DNA of 33,052 nucleotides, from IMG/VR virus record IMGVR_UViG_3300032322_000290, positions 1 through 33,052 of that record. One strand, written 5' to 3'. The notes under the pieces were generated by a model. The model searched no databases. It was not told the origin of the DNA and saw nothing but the letters and a program-made list of their open reading frames with translations. Position numbers and translations under genes: made by a program. Of this stretch, positions 6,168 to 12,816 are shown in pieces. Within the stretch, counting starts at the first letter, position 1; each line of letters starts with the position of its first letter. This DNA comes from a virus.

Positions 6168-6663
6168 TAAAATCACAATAGAACGAATAGCGTTGCTTCA
6201 TCCCAAATTAAGGGATGAGGCTTTAGCTATTTATGATGAAATATGCGAATCATTAACCAATAGTGTTTGTAGGTTTTCTTATACGCTTAGAACGTTTTCA
6301 GAGCAAGACAAATTATTTGCACAGGGTAGGACTACAAAAGGTGCTAAGGTTACAAATGCTAGAGGTGGATTTAGTTATCACAATTATGGTCTAGCTTTAG
6401 ATATAGTCCTTCTTTTAGATAAAGATAAAAATGGATTATATGAAAGTGCGGTTTGGGATGTCAATGGTGATTTTGATAGAGATGGTAAAGCAGATTGGAT
6501 AGAGGTCGTTAGTATTTTTAAACAATTCGGATGGGAGTGGGGAGGAGATTGGAGGTTTGTAGATAACCCACATTTTCAAAAAACATTTGGTTATTCAGTA
6601 AGACAATTGCTTGATTTACATACTAGAGGAAAAGTAGATAAGAACGGATATGTTCTGATATGA
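6157..6663 (+). CDS. Endolysin, L-alanyl-D-glutamate peptidase type (M15C/VanY-like)
   Basis: The 168-residue protein carries the M15 metallopeptidase motifs: SYHNYGLALDIVLL gives the SxHxxGxAxD zinc site with H75 and D82, and WRFVDNPHFQ gives the third zinc ligand H139; the Trp-rich GWEWGGDWR before it is typical of the family. It would cut the peptide stems of peptidoglycan for host lysis. No signal peptide is visible, consistent with release through a holin. I choose ATG 6157, 11 nt inside the small membrane gene; TTG 6148 is the other option. It is ATGA-coupled to the next gene. Confidence 0.9.
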   Translation: MRSDKITIERIALLHPKLRDEALAIYDEICESLTNSVCRFSYTLRTFSEQDKLFAQGRTTKGAKVTNARGGFSYHNYGLALDIVLLLDKDKNGLYESAVWDVNGDFDRDGKADWIEVVSIFKQFGWEWGGDWRFVDNPHFQKTFGYSVRQLLDLHTRGKVDKNGYVLI

Positions 6664-7679
6664 AAATAGGAAAACTAATTAAGGAATACTTAGCTACCTA
6701 TCCAGATTTGAAAAGTTATACTCTTGCCAAAAAAATATACGAAGAGCATAAGATTTCTAATTTAGAAAACATCCGTAAAACTATAAACTATTATAGAGGT
6801 TCTAATGGTGCTAGAAACAGAAAGACATTAGCAGATAAAATATTTCAGAAACCTTTAACTTTTGACACTAGAAATTCAACTATGGAAAAAATAAATACTA
6901 GTGCTAAAGTTCTTATCCTAGATATAGAAACAGCTCCTATTAATGCATACGTTTGGGGTATCTGGAATCAGAATATAGGAACACATCAAATACAATCGGA
7001 TTGGTTTTGCTTGACGTGGGCAGCTAAATGGCTTTTTGAAGACAAAGTATATTCAGCTAAACTAAAACCTAAAGAGGTAACAACCCAAAACGATAAAAGA
7101 ATAATAGAAGGAATCTGGAGGCTAGTTAATGAGGCTGATATAGTCATAGCACATAACGGGGAAAAGTTTGATATGCCTAAACTTAACTCTAGGTTTATTA
7201 TAAACGGATTGAATCCTCCATTGCCCTATCAACAAATAGATACTCTAAAACATATTAGGAGGCAGTTCGGGTTTACTAGCAATAAGCTAGACTATGTAAA
7301 CAAACTTTTAAATTTAGAAAGAAAAAAAGAAACTAACTTTGAATTGTGGGAAAGGTGCATGAAAGGTAATGCAAATGCATTGTCTGAAATGGAGGCTTAT
7401 AATGTTCAAGATGTTCGTATCTTAGAAGAAACCTACTTACTAATAAGGGCATGGATTAAACCGCATCCAAACATGGGTTTATTCATCCTAGACGAGAAAG
7501 AACATAGATGCCCTAATTGTGGAAGTAATGACTTAAACGCACAAGGCAAAATGTATTATACAACTGCTAACGCTTATGAATTAATGAGATGCAGTAATTG
7601 TGGAGCAAGTAGCAGGAAAAGACTAGGAGTAATTAACATAAAAGAGAAAAGACACTTACTTATAAGTTCTGCAAAATAA
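6660..7679 (+). CDS. DnaQ/RNase H-like 3'-5' exonuclease with C-terminal zinc ribbon
   Basis: The DEDD exonuclease core is readable: ILDIETAP (D88, E90; Exo I), IAHNGEKFDMPKLNSRF (D171; Exo II) and AYNVQDVRILEETY (about 245-258, with D250; Exo III). A C-terminal zinc ribbon follows with CPNC (283, 286) and CSNC (310, 313). About 75 N-terminal residues are basic and helical and may bind DNA. This resembles proofreading exonucleases detached from a polymerase; the phage has no polymerase gene, so it may trim recombination intermediates, degrade host DNA, or act with the host enzyme. Length 339 aa. Coupled by ATGA to the endolysin. Confidence 0.8.
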   Translation: MKIGKLIKEYLATYPDLKSYTLAKKIYEEHKISNLENIRKTINYYRGSNGARNRKTLADKIFQKPLTFDTRNSTMEKINTSAKVLILDIETAPINAYVWGIWNQNIGTHQIQSDWFCLTWAAKWLFEDKVYSAKLKPKEVTTQNDKRIIEGIWRLVNEADIVIAHNGEKFDMPKLNSRFIINGLNPPLPYQQIDTLKHIRRQFGFTSNKLDYVNKLLNLERKKETNFELWERCMKGNANALSEMEAYNVQDVRILEETYLLIRAWIKPHPNMGLFILDEKEHRCPNCGSNDLNAQGKMYYTTANAYELMRCSNCGASSRKRLGVINIKEKRHLLISSAK

Positions 7680-7685
7680 AATATT

Positions 7686-7874
7686 ATGCTACCAAAAAAG
7701 TTTTATAAAATGAGTATTGAAGAACAAGAGGTGTTTATAATGAATAAGCTGACAGACTTATACAAAGAGGAGAAATACTTACGCAAAGCATTAGCATCAG
7801 TTAGAAATAAGGTAAAGATTGAAATAAGTGAAATAGATAGACCAGATGAAGCTATTTTAAAAAGTGAGGATTAA
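7686..7874 (+). CDS. Hypothetical protein, 62 aa
   Basis: This acidic and basic helical protein (LTDLYKEEKYLRKALASVRNK in the centre, with heptad-like spacing) probably forms a short coiled coil. It lies 6 nt after the exonuclease gene and overlaps the next by 11 nt. No family recognised. Confidence 0.6.
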   Translation: MLPKKFYKMSIEEQEVFIMNKLTDLYKEEKYLRKALASVRNKVKIEISEIDRPDEAILKSED

Positions 7875-8133
7875 AGTAAAATATAAAGACTTGCGTAAAG
7901 ACCGAGTTTGGGGGTTTGCTGATTCAGTTGGAGTAATTGAGTTAGATAAATCTTTAAAGGGAAAGAAGCACCTTGAAATACTTTTACATGAAGTTTTGCA
8001 CCTACTTCTTCCCGAAGCTGAAGAAGAAGAAATAGTAAAAAAAAGTGTAACTTTGTGTAATACCTTATGGCACGAAAAGTACAGAAGGGTAGACGATAAG
8101 GAAGGAATGCCACTACAAGACGGCTCGTTATGA
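7864..8133 (+). CDS. Small HExxH metallopeptidase-like protein
   Basis: Residues about 38-50 read LEILLHEVLHLLLPE: HEVLH is the zinc-binding HExxH motif, and the acidic run LPEAEEEE just after it could supply the third ligand. At 89 residues it is a minimal gluzincin-like fold, like small phage proteins annotated as putative metallopeptidases; substrates are unknown. The start is GTG 7864, overlapping the upstream gene by 11 nt. The end overlaps the HNH gene start in ATGA. Confidence 0.65.
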   Translation: MRIKVKYKDLRKDRVWGFADSVGVIELDKSLKGKKHLEILLHEVLHLLLPEAEEEEIVKKSVTLCNTLWHEKYRRVDDKEGMPLQDGSL

Positions 8134-8396
8134 GAAAGCACACTAAGATTTACATGGACTACTTCGGATATAGCAAAGAAGATTTTATTTCATGTGAGGT
8201 ATGCGGTAGACGAGCCAATGATACACACCATCTAGATTGCAGAGGAATGGGAGGAAGCAAAGACAAGGATAAGATAGAAAACCTTATGGCAGTTTGTAGA
8301 GAATGTCATATAAAATACGGAGATAAAAAAGAGTATATGGATTTCCTAAAAGAGAAGCATCAACAATTTATAGATAGCTATGGAAAGTTCTACTAA
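8130..8396 (+). CDS. HNH endonuclease
   Basis: The 88-residue protein shows C22-x2-C25, the catalytic THHLDCRGMGG (His-His), KIENLMAVCRECHIKYG with a second Cys pair and final His. This is the zinc-stabilised HNH (beta-beta-alpha-metal) nuclease. Small HNH proteins near terminase genes assist DNA packaging in cos and some pac phages. Here two genes separate it from the small terminase. It is ATGA-coupled upstream and overlaps the next gene by 17 nt. Confidence 0.85.
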   Translation: MRKHTKIYMDYFGYSKEDFISCEVCGRRANDTHHLDCRGMGGSKDKDKIENLMAVCRECHIKYGDKKEYMDFLKEKHQQFIDSYGKFY

Positions 8397-8889
8397 CTAT
8401 ATTCATCCTACTGCTATCATTTATGATAACGTAGTTATGGGAGAACATAATTACATAGGTGCTTATTGTGTAATAGGAGCACCTGCAGAGCATAAAGGTA
8501 ATTGGGGTACAACTAGCGACATAGTAGTTATCGGTGATAACAATGTTTTTACTGGATTAGTAACTATTGACGGAGGAATGGATGACGTGACCTACATAGG
8601 AGATAACAATTTCTTTATGAAGCATTCACACATTGGGCACGATTGTCAAATAATGGATAATGTTATAATTAGTTGTGGAGCAAAGATAGGAGGACATTCA
8701 ATAATAGATAGTAACGTAAACATAGGATTAAACGCAGTCATTCATCAGAGGCAATTTATTGCTAAAGGTTGTATGATAGGTATGGGTTCAGTAGTTACTA
8801 AAAAACTAGTAACCGAACCTTATACTAAATATGCAGGTAATCCAGCTAAATACTTAGGACACAATGAAAGCGGCAATCGTACTACTTGA
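8380..8889 (+). CDS. LpxA-like left-handed beta-helix acyltransferase
   Basis: Hexapeptide-repeat (LbetaH) structure is clear: IHPTAII opening, then repeated (V/I)-G-x-x-(N)-x-(I/V) units. Aligned by eye to E. coli LpxA, the region HSHIGHDCQI matches NAHIAHDCTV, placing H84 and H87 at LpxA H122 and catalytic H125; KIGGHSI puts H106 at H144, and AVIHQRQ puts H122 near H160. The protein (169 aa) ends after the helix, lacking LpxA's C-terminal helical domain (262 aa in E. coli). It probably transfers an acyl or acetyl group to a sugar or sugar nucleotide. It overlaps the HNH gene and, by 26 nt, the GT gene. Confidence 0.85.
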   Translation: MESSTNYIHPTAIIYDNVVMGEHNYIGAYCVIGAPAEHKGNWGTTSDIVVIGDNNVFTGLVTIDGGMDDVTYIGDNNFFMKHSHIGHDCQIMDNVIISCGAKIGGHSIIDSNVNIGLNAVIHQRQFIAKGCMIGMGSVVTKKLVTEPYTKYAGNPAKYLGHNESGNRTT

Positions 8890-9502
8890 TTATCTAAGAC
8901 ATCAACATACTGCACAAGCAGTAGCTAGTTTTCCATTAGGAAACTATCCTTATGATATGTTTACCATAGATAAGAAAGGAATAGCGGCTGCATTAAACGA
9001 AGGGATAAGAAAGACCAAAGACTATGACATTGTAGCTTTTTGTGGGAATGATATAGTAATGCCTAACAACTGGTTACTAATGGCAGTAGAGCATATTCAA
9101 GCAATACCAGAAACGGGTATGTGCGGAATCTATTGCGTAGAAACTCTACCAAAGACAGAAGTAATAAACGGAATAGAAGTACACCCAACATGGGCAACAT
9201 TCGGAAATGTTATTATACCTAGAAAAGCAATAGATAGTGTAGGATATTTTAATGAGGCATACGACCCATACGGAATGCAGGATAGCGATTACGGACTAAG
9301 GCTTACACAACTAGGATTTAAATCTTACTATATAAAAGGTTTACAAAGCCAACATATAGGACATGACGTAGGAGAGCAGACAGATTACAGAAAGATGAAG
9401 GATGAAGGATTAAACAAGGCAGGAGCAATCTGGTCAGAATATACTAAACTATACGAAGAATCAAATAACTATACAATATTTTACGATGAGTACAGTAGGT
9501 AG
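8864..9502 (+). CDS. Glycosyltransferase, GT-A fold (GT2-like)
   Basis: The 212-residue protein starts with a Rossmann-like strand (AAIVLLDYLR), then AAALNEGIRK and FCGNDIVMPNNWLL (NDI at 62-64 in the DxD position binding metal and the sugar nucleotide). Residues about 130-158, GYFNEAYDPYGMQDSDYGLRLTQLGF, match the acceptor-side ED/DxDYxxR motif of GT2 enzymes. A single domain without membrane segments suggests a soluble enzyme. It overlaps the acyltransferase gene by 26 nt and the small terminase by 17 nt, so it is co-expressed with packaging genes. Confidence 0.8.
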   Translation: MKAAIVLLDYLRHQHTAQAVASFPLGNYPYDMFTIDKKGIAAALNEGIRKTKDYDIVAFCGNDIVMPNNWLLMAVEHIQAIPETGMCGIYCVETLPKTEVINGIEVHPTWATFGNVIIPRKAIDSVGYFNEAYDPYGMQDSDYGLRLTQLGFKSYYIKGLQSQHIGHDVGEQTDYRKMKDEGLNKAGAIWSEYTKLYEESNNYTIFYDEYSR

Positions 9503-9878
9503 ACCAACTAAATATAAAGAAGAGTATTGCCAAATGCTAATAGACCACATGGCAGAAGGTTATTCTTTTGAATCCTTTGGAGGAATTATAGAGGTAGATG
9601 AAACAACTTTATACGAATGGGAGAAGGTGCATGAAGAATTTTCCCTCTCCAAGAGGATAGGAACTCAAAAAAGTATGGTTTGGTGGGAGAAAATAGGGAG
9701 AAGCGGAATGATAAACGAGATACCATTCTTTAACGATAGAATCTGGAGATTAAACATGATTAACAGATTTAGAAGTAAATGGAGTGATGGTACTAAGAAC
9801 GAGAATAACGATAAAGTAAAAACAGAAATAGTTGTTAGATACGAAGGAGATACCGATAACGCTGAAGAAACCACATAA
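9486..9878 (+). CDS. Terminase small subunit
   Basis: The N-terminus MSTVGRPTKYKEEYCQML with a following helix-turn-helix (SFESFGGIIEVDETTLYEWEK) is the standard start of small terminases, which recognise the packaging site and deliver it to the large subunit. Residues about 55-100 are helical with Trp-rich positions; the C-terminus is acidic. At 130 aa it is of usual size. It directly precedes the large subunit, overlapping its frame by up to 47 nt. Confidence 0.85.
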   Translation: MSTVGRPTKYKEEYCQMLIDHMAEGYSFESFGGIIEVDETTLYEWEKVHEEFSLSKRIGTQKSMVWWEKIGRSGMINEIPFFNDRIWRLNMINRFRSKWSDGTKNENNDKVKTEIVVRYEGDTDNAEETT

Positions 9879-11010
9879 GGCACAGAGGCAAGTCTTAGAT
9901 AGTAAGGCTAGGTTTATTGTGTTAATGTGTGGGCGAAGGTGGGGTAAATCTCTTATCTCGCAGAATATTTCTATACAAGATGCCTTACAAGGTAAACTAG
10001 TAGCTTACATAACTCCTACCTATCAACTAGCTAAAGTGTTCTTTGAGGACATGAGTAAGTTAATTCCAACAGAAGCAGCAACTATAAATAAATCAGATTT
10101 AACTTTCCATTTTGTAACAGGTGGGGTAATACGTTTCTTTACAGGAGAGAAGCTAGATAACCTAAGAGGTCAGAAATTCCATAGAGCAATACTAGACGAA
10201 GCACCTTATATCAAGAACCTAGAGCATGGTTGGTTAAACTCAATTAGACCTACTCTAACAGACTTTAAAGGTTCTGCTATATTCGTTTCTACCCCTAGAG
10301 GAAAAGATTATTTTTATTCTCTATTCTCAAAGCAAGGTGAAGCTAATTGGGAGTCTTTTAAGTTTACTACTTATGATAATCCACATATAGACAAAGCGGA
10401 AATAGACGAAGCTAGAAGGCAGTTACCTGCACCAGTATTTGAGCAGGAGTATCTAGCTAACCCAATGGAGAACGCTGCTAATCCTTTTGGGTCAGAGAAC
10501 ATAAAGGCTTGTATTAAACCACTAAGTAACCAAGAGCCTGTGTGTTTTGGAATAGACCTAGCCAAAAGTTATGACTGGTCGGTAATAATAGGACTAGATG
10601 CAGGAGGGAATGTTTGCTACCTAGACAGATTTCAGAAAGACTGGCATACAACTAAACAAGCTATCTTAAAGCTACCTAGAAAACCTATCTTGCTAGATAG
10701 CACAGGAGTAGGTGACCCAATATTTGAGGAACTACAAAGAGCAGGTCTTATGGTTGAGGGATTAAAGTTTACTAGCAATTCTAAGCAGCAGCTAATGGTA
10801 GGACTTCAGAACGCAATACATAGTAAATCAATAGGTTACCCAGACGGAGTTATAGTAAACGAGTTAGATGTATTTGAATATCAGTTTACGGCTAGTGGGG
10901 TTAAGTATTCTGCACCTTCAGGCTTTAACGATGATGCTATTATGTCACTTTCTTTAGCGTGGCAGTGCTATTCTCAAAGAATGGGTACTGGTAAGTATAG
11001 TTTCTTATAA
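9832..11010 (+). CDS. terL: Terminase large subunit (packaging ATPase/nuclease)
   Basis: Walker A MCGRRWGKS (about 32-40), Walker B HRAILDEAP (about 117-125) and the nuclease metal residues in GIDLAKSYDWS (D242), LLDSTGVGD (D289) and FNDDAIMSLSLAW (D367/D368) are all present. The enzyme translocates DNA into proheads and cuts it. No ATG lies near the expected N-terminus (PHKAQRQVLDSKARFIVLM). The listed start is TTG 9832; an in-frame ATA at 9856 sits 6 nt after AGGAG (9845-9849), a rare Shine-Dalgarno-like site here, and would give a more family-like start. Length about 384-392 aa. Confidence 0.95.
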   Translation: MLDTKEIPITLKKPHKAQRQVLDSKARFIVLMCGRRWGKSLISQNISIQDALQGKLVAYITPTYQLAKVFFEDMSKLIPTEAATINKSDLTFHFVTGGVIRFFTGEKLDNLRGQKFHRAILDEAPYIKNLEHGWLNSIRPTLTDFKGSAIFVSTPRGKDYFYSLFSKQGEANWESFKFTTYDNPHIDKAEIDEARRQLPAPVFEQEYLANPMENAANPFGSENIKACIKPLSNQEPVCFGIDLAKSYDWSVIIGLDAGGNVCYLDRFQKDWHTTKQAILKLPRKPILLDSTGVGDPIFEELQRAGLMVEGLKFTSNSKQQLMVGLQNAIHSKSIGYPDGVIVNELDVFEYQFTASGVKYSAPSGFNDDAIMSLSLAWQCYSQRMGTGKYSFL

Positions 11011-11016
11011 ACAATA

Positions 11017-11033
11017 TCTATATACCATATAGA
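11017..11033. promoter_or_regulatory. 17-bp palindrome, candidate operator
   Basis: TCTATAT at 11017-11023 and ATATAGA at 11027-11033 form a perfect inverted repeat separated by ACC. It lies just after the terminase stop and about 30-45 bp upstream of the -33 element of the promoter at 11063. Size and symmetry fit a dimeric HTH protein; the XRE protein at 12379 on the same transcript is one candidate. Confidence 0.45.
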
Positions 11034-11066
11034 AAAGTTTTATAGAAAAAACTAAAGAAAAGTTTT
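11032..11066. repeat. Direct repeat GAAAAGTTTT in promoter region
   Basis: GAAAAGTTTT occurs at 11032-11041 and again at 11057-11066, 25 bp apart start to start. The second copy overlaps the TTTTG of the -33 element. Such spacing could serve an activator or repressor touching RNA polymerase, but A/T-rich repeats also occur by chance. Confidence 0.4.
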
Positions 11067-11093
11067 GCAATATTAAAAAAAGGTTTATCTTTG
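11063..11093 (+). promoter_or_regulatory. Bacteroidota-type promoter
   Basis: TTTTG at 11063-11067 (-33 type) and TATCTTTG at 11086-11093 (-7 TAnnTTTG) are separated by 18 bp, matching the Bacteroidota housekeeping promoter layout. Transcription would start near 11098-11102, giving a leader of about 15 nt before ATG 11115. This is the clearest promoter in the window. Confidence 0.75.
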
Positions 11094-11114
11094 ATATATC
11101 AAAACAGAAACACA

Positions 11115-11357
11115 ATGAAAAATTTACAACAACAATTTAGCCTTACAGAATTAGAAGCTAGTTTTTTAAACATTATCGCTAAGCATTTTGATTTAGAAGA
11201 TAACATTTGTTTCCAGAAAAAACTTTCAGCATCTGAAAAAGGTATTATAGGTTCATTGGTAAAAAAGGGTTTAGTTTATGATTCTTATAACGGAGTAGAA
11301 GAAGAAGCTAACTTTTTTCCTAGCGAAAATGTAATAGAATATTTAGAGTTAAATTAA
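11115..11357 (+). CDS. Hypothetical protein, 80 aa, winged-helix-like
   Basis: ATG 11115 follows the recurring leader AGAAACACA; a longer frame from TTG 11091 is rejected because that codon lies in the promoter. The protein has helices LTELEASFLNIIAKHF and LSASEKGIIGSLVKKGLVYDS followed by a possible wing (NGVEEEANFFPSENV), resembling a small winged-helix/MarR-like fold, so it could be a DNA-binding regulator. First gene of the promoter's transcript. Function unproven. Confidence 0.65.
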   Translation: MKNLQQQFSLTELEASFLNIIAKHFDLEDNICFQKKLSASEKGIIGSLVKKGLVYDSYNGVEEEANFFPSENVIEYLELN

Positions 11358-11398
11358 AACAAACAAGGGGAGCAGTATCCTAACAACTGCAAAACATT

Positions 11399-11488
11399 AT
11401 GAACCACCTAGAAACATTTATCCAAAAGAATCCAATTAAAGTTTTTTTTATTATTATCATTATTTGTATATTAGCAGACAATTTTTAA
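11399..11488 (+). CDS. Possible 29-aa membrane microprotein
   Basis: ATG 11399 opens a 29-residue frame: a short polar N-terminus (NHLETFIQKNPIK), then a very hydrophobic helix VFFIIIIICILA and a short tail, with TAA at 11486-11488. It fills an otherwise unexplained gap between two genes on the same transcript. The poly-Ile helix suggests a single-pass membrane peptide. AT-rich DNA can give such frames by chance. Confidence 0.4.
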   Translation: MNHLETFIQKNPIKVFFIIIIICILADNF

Positions 11489-11507
11489 ACCCCTAAATAA
11501 AAACACA

Positions 11508-11636
11508 ATGGAACACATTTCAGATTATTATTTTGACTTCATTGACGACAATGAAGGTTTGAGCCCAGAAGTATGGATTTCTCAATTTGATTTGCAAGAA
11601 GAAGAAAAAGAATATTTTTTATCACTTTTAAAATAA
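11508..11636 (+). CDS. Hypothetical acidic protein, 42 aa
   Basis: ATG 11508 is preceded by AAAAACACA, the same leader as several other genes here. The product is strongly acidic (DYYFDFIDDNEG; LQEEEKEYF) with aromatic residues, the composition of small DNA-mimic or inhibitor proteins, although that role is only a possibility. It ends 7 nt before the next gene, whose ATG has the same leader. Confidence 0.65.
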   Translation: MEHISDYYFDFIDDNEGLSPEVWISQFDLQEEEKEYFLSLLK

Positions 11637-11643
11637 AAACACA

Positions 11644-11829
11644 ATGAAAGTTCAATTAATCAAAGAAGTAAATGACAAAGGAGAAACTTGGTACTGCATA
11701 GAGAAAGATGGCAGGTACATACCAAGCACATTAACAAGAAAGTTTGAGGACGCAGTAGAAACCTACAATAAGGTTATAGCTGCAGACCCTACTAGAGAAG
11801 TTATTATGGAAACCGAAATAGATTACTAA
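11644..11829 (+). CDS. Hypothetical protein, 61 aa
   Basis: The small protein starts with beta-type strands (VQLIKEVNDKGETWYCIEKDGRYI) and continues with a helix (FEDAVETYNKVIAAD). This beta-hairpin plus helix arrangement is common in short phage accessory proteins. ATG 11644 has the AAAACACA leader. It shares its last base with the next start. Function unknown. Confidence 0.65.
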   Translation: MKVQLIKEVNDKGETWYCIEKDGRYIPSTLTRKFEDAVETYNKVIAADPTREVIMETEIDY

Positions 11830-12077
11830 TGGAAAGAGTAATACAAAACTTTGACCTAGACTGTTTTATTGAAGCAGAACTAGCTTTTGAAATAACAACT
11901 TTAAGACAAGAAGAATGTCATGGTTACCATTACTTTGATGATTCACATTGCGAAATTGAGAAGTTTAAAGTTCAAATAGACGTAGGAGGTATGCTAATAG
12001 ATATAACCGATAGACTTACTCCAGAGGAACTAAAGGTTATTGAAAATCAGATAGAACCCGACTTTGATATAAATTAA
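11829..12077 (+). CDS. Hypothetical protein, 82 aa
   Basis: The acidic protein contains His/Cys residues in ECHGYHYFDDSHCEIEKF (about 29-46), possibly metal-binding, then a beta-strand and LTPEELKVIENQI helix. It begins at the base that ends the upstream stop (TAATG-type coupling). No family recognised. Confidence 0.65.
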   Translation: MERVIQNFDLDCFIEAELAFEITTLRQEECHGYHYFDDSHCEIEKFKVQIDVGGMLIDITDRLTPEELKVIENQIEPDFDIN

Positions 12078-12087
12078 ACCATAACAC

Positions 12088-12366
12088 ATGAATCACTTAG
12101 AATTAGCATTAGAAAAAATGCCACAAGTATTTAGTAGTAACAAGTATTCAAGGAAATGCAAACAATTAGGATACCCAGAAGAATTAATTAGAGGAGGGTA
12201 CTTAGGAAAGTTTTTGCATGAACATTGCACACAAGTAAACTCTAGAAGAATATGGCAAAAGTCAAAACAAGAAAAGACTAATATTAATATTGAACAAGCC
12301 ATAACGTTATTAAAGGCTGAAGGTTATAAGATTAGTAAGCAGGTCATAGACTGGAAAGAAATATAA
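12088..12366 (+). CDS. Conserved hypothetical protein, 92 aa
   Basis: The pattern MPQVFSSNKYSRKCKQLG, GYLGKFLHEHC and RRIWQK, followed by EQAITLLKAEGYKIS, resembles small proteins found in other Bacteroidota phages. Helices and basic residues suggest nucleic-acid or protein binding. It lies 10 nt after its neighbour and 12 nt before the XRE gene, in the transcript from the 11063 promoter. Confidence 0.6.
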   Translation: MNHLELALEKMPQVFSSNKYSRKCKQLGYPEELIRGGYLGKFLHEHCTQVNSRRIWQKSKQEKTNINIEQAITLLKAEGYKISKQVIDWKEI

Positions 12367-12378
12367 ACAATAAATATA

Positions 12379-12582
12379 ATGATTGGACAATTACTAAAAG
12401 AAAACAGACAGAAGAAGAACCTAACTCAAAAGCAGTTAGGAGAAAAAGCAGGTATAAGTTTTGTAGCAGTTAATAGGATAGAAAGAGGAGCACAACCTAG
12501 ACTATCTGTAGCTAACAAGTTGTTTAACGCTATGGACTTAGACTTGAAATTTGAAGCAGTTAACAAATTGGGTGTTTCATAG
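12379..12582 (+). CDS. XRE/HipB-like HTH regulator
   Basis: The 67-residue protein is a single Cro/C1-type helix-turn-helix: LLKENRQKKNLTQKQLGEKAG, ISFVAVNRIERGAQP, and a C-terminal LFNAMDLDLKFE close to HipB-like proteins. It is probably a transcriptional regulator; the palindrome at 11017 on its own upstream control region is a natural candidate site, giving autoregulation. No partner toxin gene is adjacent. It is the last gene before the terminator at 12592. Confidence 0.85.
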   Translation: MIGQLLKENRQKKNLTQKQLGEKAGISFVAVNRIERGAQPRLSVANKLFNAMDLDLKFEAVNKLGVS

Positions 12583-12591
12583 GTATTAATC

Positions 12592-12630
12592 AACCCCTGC
12601 TATTCTTGGTGGGGGTTTTAATTTTTTTTT
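12592..12630 (+). terminator. Intrinsic terminator after the XRE gene
   Basis: AACCCC at 12592-12597 pairs with GGGGTT at 12612-12617 around a 14-nt loop, followed by TTAATTTTTTTTT up to the next ATG at 12631. It closes the regulatory transcript; the tail genes downstream need readthrough or their own promoter, which I did not find. Confidence 0.7.
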
Positions 12631-12816
12631 ATGGCACAACAAACAGCAGTAGAATGGTTAGTTAAAGAATTTAATCTTGAAGAATATAAGGCTGCAGTAG
12701 AATTTGCAAAAGCAAAAGAGAAAGAGCAGATACTAAATGCTTGTTATCAGTTTTCAGATTACCCATTTAATAAAGAAGACCATTTAGAATACTACAAAGA
12801 AACATATAACAAATGA
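12631..12816 (+). CDS. Conserved small phage protein, 61 aa
   Basis: The pattern QQTAVEWLVKEF, AKAKEKEQILNACYQF and LEYYKETYN is that of a short acidic-helical protein found repeatedly in Bacteroidota phages, with no known function. Its ATG directly follows the T-run of the terminator, so its leader is unusually U-rich. ATGA-coupled to the next gene. Confidence 0.75.
   Translation: MAQQTAVEWLVKEFNLEEYKAAVEFAKAKEKEQILNACYQFSDYPFNKEDHLEYYKETYNK

Noticed and set aside
11091-11114. TTG start for the gene at 11115
   Set aside because: TTG 11091 is part of the -7 promoter element; ATG 11115 has the AAACACA leader.
12379-12582. HipB-type antitoxin of a toxin-antitoxin pair
   Set aside because: The HTH resembles HipB, but the neighbours show no HipA-like kinase or other toxin; a regulatory role is simpler.
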